Below the pieces are notes generated by a model that saw only the letters and a program-made list of their open reading frames with translations, was not told the DNA's origin and searched no databases. From an uncultured Erythrobacter sp. (GTDB lineage Bacteria; Pseudomonadota; Alphaproteobacteria; Sphingomonadales; Sphingomonadaceae), in contig CAJXJR010000011.1 of NCBI GenBank assembly GCA_913055155.1, positions 62,001-126,000 of the forward strand: 64,000 bases of DNA, read 5' to 3'. Position 1 is the stretch's first letter; every line of letters begins with the position of its first letter. Position numbers and translations under genes: made by a program. Positions 62,458-64,000 of the stretch are shown here, one piece after another.

Positions 62458-63479
62458 GGTCCAATGCTCCCGGCAATCTGCGGCGTCGAGGGCTGCGAGT
62501 GCTGGCCTTCCAGCGCCGCGCGATAGCCGCTGCTGGCAGTGGTGGGATCGGGGATCGACAGCGTCCAGCCAGTGGAGGTATTGAGCCGCCCGCCCACGTC
62601 GTTGTCTGCCCGGCGATCGGTGATGTCGCGTGGCAGCTCTGCTTGGGGCTGCGCGCCGGCGTCGCCTTCGATCGATTTTGCATCGCCTTGCGCAAAGCGC
62701 GCCGGATCGAATGTCGGATGAAATTCCCGACCGTTCCACCGCGCCGAGAAATTGGCGGACCGTCCTGCAGCGCCTGGCAGGCGATAGAAGATGTGCCGCC
62801 CCTCAACGCTCACCTTCTCCAGCCGGAATGCCCAATAGGGAAGCACGTAGTCGGCATGATAGTGTGTGGCCGTACCCACGCTGTCTTCGACATAGCCGCT
62901 CAACGCCGCCCGGGCGACTTCGCGCGATTGCCGCCACAGGTCGGGCAGCGGCCTGCGCGCAAGCGCGCCGTCGCAGGTATAACTGAACTGGCAGACCGGG
63001 TCGGACCAGCCCTGGTAGATAACGCCGCATACCGAAGAAGGATAGGCCGGGTGCGCCACGCGGTTCAGGATCACCTGCGCCACGCCGCGTTTGCCGGCCA
63101 CGCTCTCGTTGGCCGCTTCGTAGTAGATCGCCTCAGTCATGCAATCGAGCGCCGTGGAGTAGCTGGCGGATTGCGCGGAGATGCTGCGGAACGGGGCCAT
63201 GTGGTCGCTCAAGCGTGCAGCCAGCGGGATGCCGGCGTTGCGCGCCTGGGCGGATAGCTCGTCCTGCTCGATCAGGGCCGTGCCCTGCACCGTGAAATCC
63301 TGCAGCTCAGCAGCCAGCGCATTTGCCGCCTCCAGCTGCGCATTCCGGTCCGCCAGGCTCAGGTCCACGGTGACGGGAATGCTAGGCGCAGACAGGAATA
63401 CCAGCGCCACGCCGCCGGCCAACAGCCGCGACAGGCCGCTGGGCGTATTGGCAAGACGGGCAAGGGCAGCTTTCAGCAT
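62454..63479 (-). CDS. SleB-type cell wall hydrolase within the type I secretion operon
   Basis: A 341-residue exported peptidoglycan hydrolase. The N-terminal membrane/signal segment is followed by a Hydrolase_2 (SleB) domain: DCMTEAIYYEAANESVAGKR with the catalytic Glu, GVAQVILNRV, and FSYTCDG. A disordered Pro/Ser-rich tail ends the protein. It sits 4 bp after the ABC transporter gene and overlaps the HlyD-family gene, so it probably opens the wall for assembly of the secretion machine or adhesin export. Confidence 0.88.
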   Translation of the reverse strand: MLKAALARLANTPSGLSRLLAGGVALVFLSAPSIPVTVDLSLADRNAQLEAANALAAELQDFTVQGTALIEQDELSAQARNAGIPLAARLSDHMAPFRSISAQSASYSTALDCMTEAIYYEAANESVAGKRGVAQVILNRVAHPAYPSSVCGVIYQGWSDPVCQFSYTCDGALARRPLPDLWRQSREVARAALSGYVEDSVGTATHYHADYVLPYWAFRLEKVSVEGRHIFYRLPGAAGRSANFSARWNGREFHPTFDPARFAQGDAKSIEGDAGAQPQAELPRDITDRRADNDVGGRLNTSTGWTLSIPDPTTASSGYRAALEGQHSQPSTPQIAGSIGP

Positions 63480-63483
63480 GGCG

Positions 63484-64000
63484 CTATCCCGCCTTTCCCG
63501 GAAGGTTCTGCAGGATCTCGGCCTTGGGACCGTCGGCCACGACTCGGCCGTTGTTCAGCACGATAATGCGGTCGCAAATGTCGAACAGCGCAGGTCGGTG
63601 CGTGGCGACTACCAGCGTCTGCCGTTCACCAATCGTCTCGCGCAGGCGCGCCACCAGCTGGCTTTCGGTGTTGGCGTCCATCGCTCCTGTCGGCTCATCG
63701 AGGAACAGCAGTTCGAACGGCGATACAAAGGCGCGGGACAGGGCCAAAAACGCGCGCTGCCCGCCGGAAAGACGTCGCCCCTGCTCCCCCACTTCGCGAT
63801 CGAACCCGGCTGCATCGCGTGCCAGGAACGTGTCCGCTCCGCTCTTGCTGAGAGCTTCGATGACATCCTCGTCGCTCGCGCCCGGGGCGCCAAGGGCAAT
63901 GTTCTCGCGCACGCTGCCGGTGAAGAGGTTGGCGTCTTGGCCAACGAAGCGGAAAGCGCGGCGCAATTCCGAGGGGCGGAACTGGCGGCTGTCGATCCCC
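63484..64000 (-). CDS. Type I secretion ABC transporter, C-terminal ATPase part (cut by window edge)
   Basis: The last 172 codons of a type I secretion ABC transporter (LapB/PrtD-like). Only the nucleotide-binding domain is in view: FVGQDANLFTGSVRENIALG (Q-loop), the LSGGQ signature, Walker B ELLFLDEPTGAMD and the H-loop VVATHRPAL. The frame is open to the window end, so the membrane domain lies beyond it. It leads the SleB-HlyD operon. Confidence 0.92.
   Translation of the reverse strand, partial: GIDSRQFRPSELRRAFRFVGQDANLFTGSVRENIALGAPGASDEDVIEALSKSGADTFLARDAAGFDREVGEQGRRLSGGQRAFLALSRAFVSPFELLFLDEPTGAMDANTESQLVARLRETIGERQTLVVATHRPALFDICDRIIVLNNGRVVADGPKAEILQNLPGKAG

Overview
The window is about 64 kb of GC-rich (roughly 60-65%), densely coded DNA from an alphaproteobacterium. 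It is probably a sphingomonad of the Erythrobacteraceae type. This is inferred from the gene families (TIR-TolB-TPR protein, G8-domain protein, DUF3604-PpiC-HupE cluster, type I secretion operon carrying a SleB hydrolase) and from codon usage, not from a marker gene. No rRNA, tRNA or CRISPR array was seen.

Layout. 1-3195: an RND efflux adaptor (cut by the window edge), a NodT-type outer-membrane lipoprotein and a TetR regulator. 3291-9617: a secreted trypsin-like protease, a small lipoprotein, a TIR-TolB-TPR protein and a SLOG-like membrane protein. 9623-16364: two divergent L,D-transpeptidases, a stand-alone LigD polymerase, and a DUF3604 / PpiC / HupE cluster. 16568-21076: a 1502-residue autotransporter-like protein joined through 31 consecutive prolines to an OmpA-type peptidoglycan-binding domain.

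21254-43927 is a sulfur-oxidation island. On the minus strand it carries dsrE2-like, tusA, a FadL-type porin, soeABC (cytoplasmic sulfite dehydrogenase) and an Mrp/ApbC Fe-S carrier. On the plus strand it carries a DUF2147-like protein, a histone-deacetylase-family enzyme, a lipoate-assembly operon (lipS1, lipT, lipS2, sLpl and an inactivated glutamine amidotransferase), and then dsrE3-shdrC1-B1-A-hyp-C2-B2-small ORF-lbpA-shdrR. By analogy with Hyphomicrobium-type organisms, TusA/DsrE carriers would deliver sulfane sulfur to the sHdr complex. LbpA with its dedicated lipoate would take part in oxidation to sulfite, SoeABC would oxidise sulfite to sulfate, and an ArsR-type repressor would sense sulfur.

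A recurring imperfect palindrome, ATTAG-N6-CTAAT, occurs seven times in promoter regions. Four sites lie before soeA, dsrE2, lipS1 and dsrE3-shdr, and one before the DUF2147/HDAC pair. The other two are between the L,D-transpeptidases and in front of the autotransporter-OmpA gene. This suggests that one regulon, possibly under the local sHdrR, links sulfur oxidation with cell-envelope functions.

43929-51223: a small unknown gene, a G8-domain beta-helix protein, a PhoD-type phosphatase and a TonB-dependent receptor. 51596-58871: a stress/nucleotide-salvage cluster (AMP/thymidine phosphorylase, PRPP synthase-like protein, beta-CASP nuclease, erythromycin-esterase-like protein, alpha/beta hydrolase, phosphoribosyltransferase) with a frameshifted pseudogene in the middle. 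58872-59378: a decayed scar of a DUF2924/serine-recombinase element. 59379-64000: a membrane-anchored unknown, a LapG-like cysteine protease, and a type I secretion operon (HlyD, SleB hydrolase, ABC ATPase) that runs off the end.
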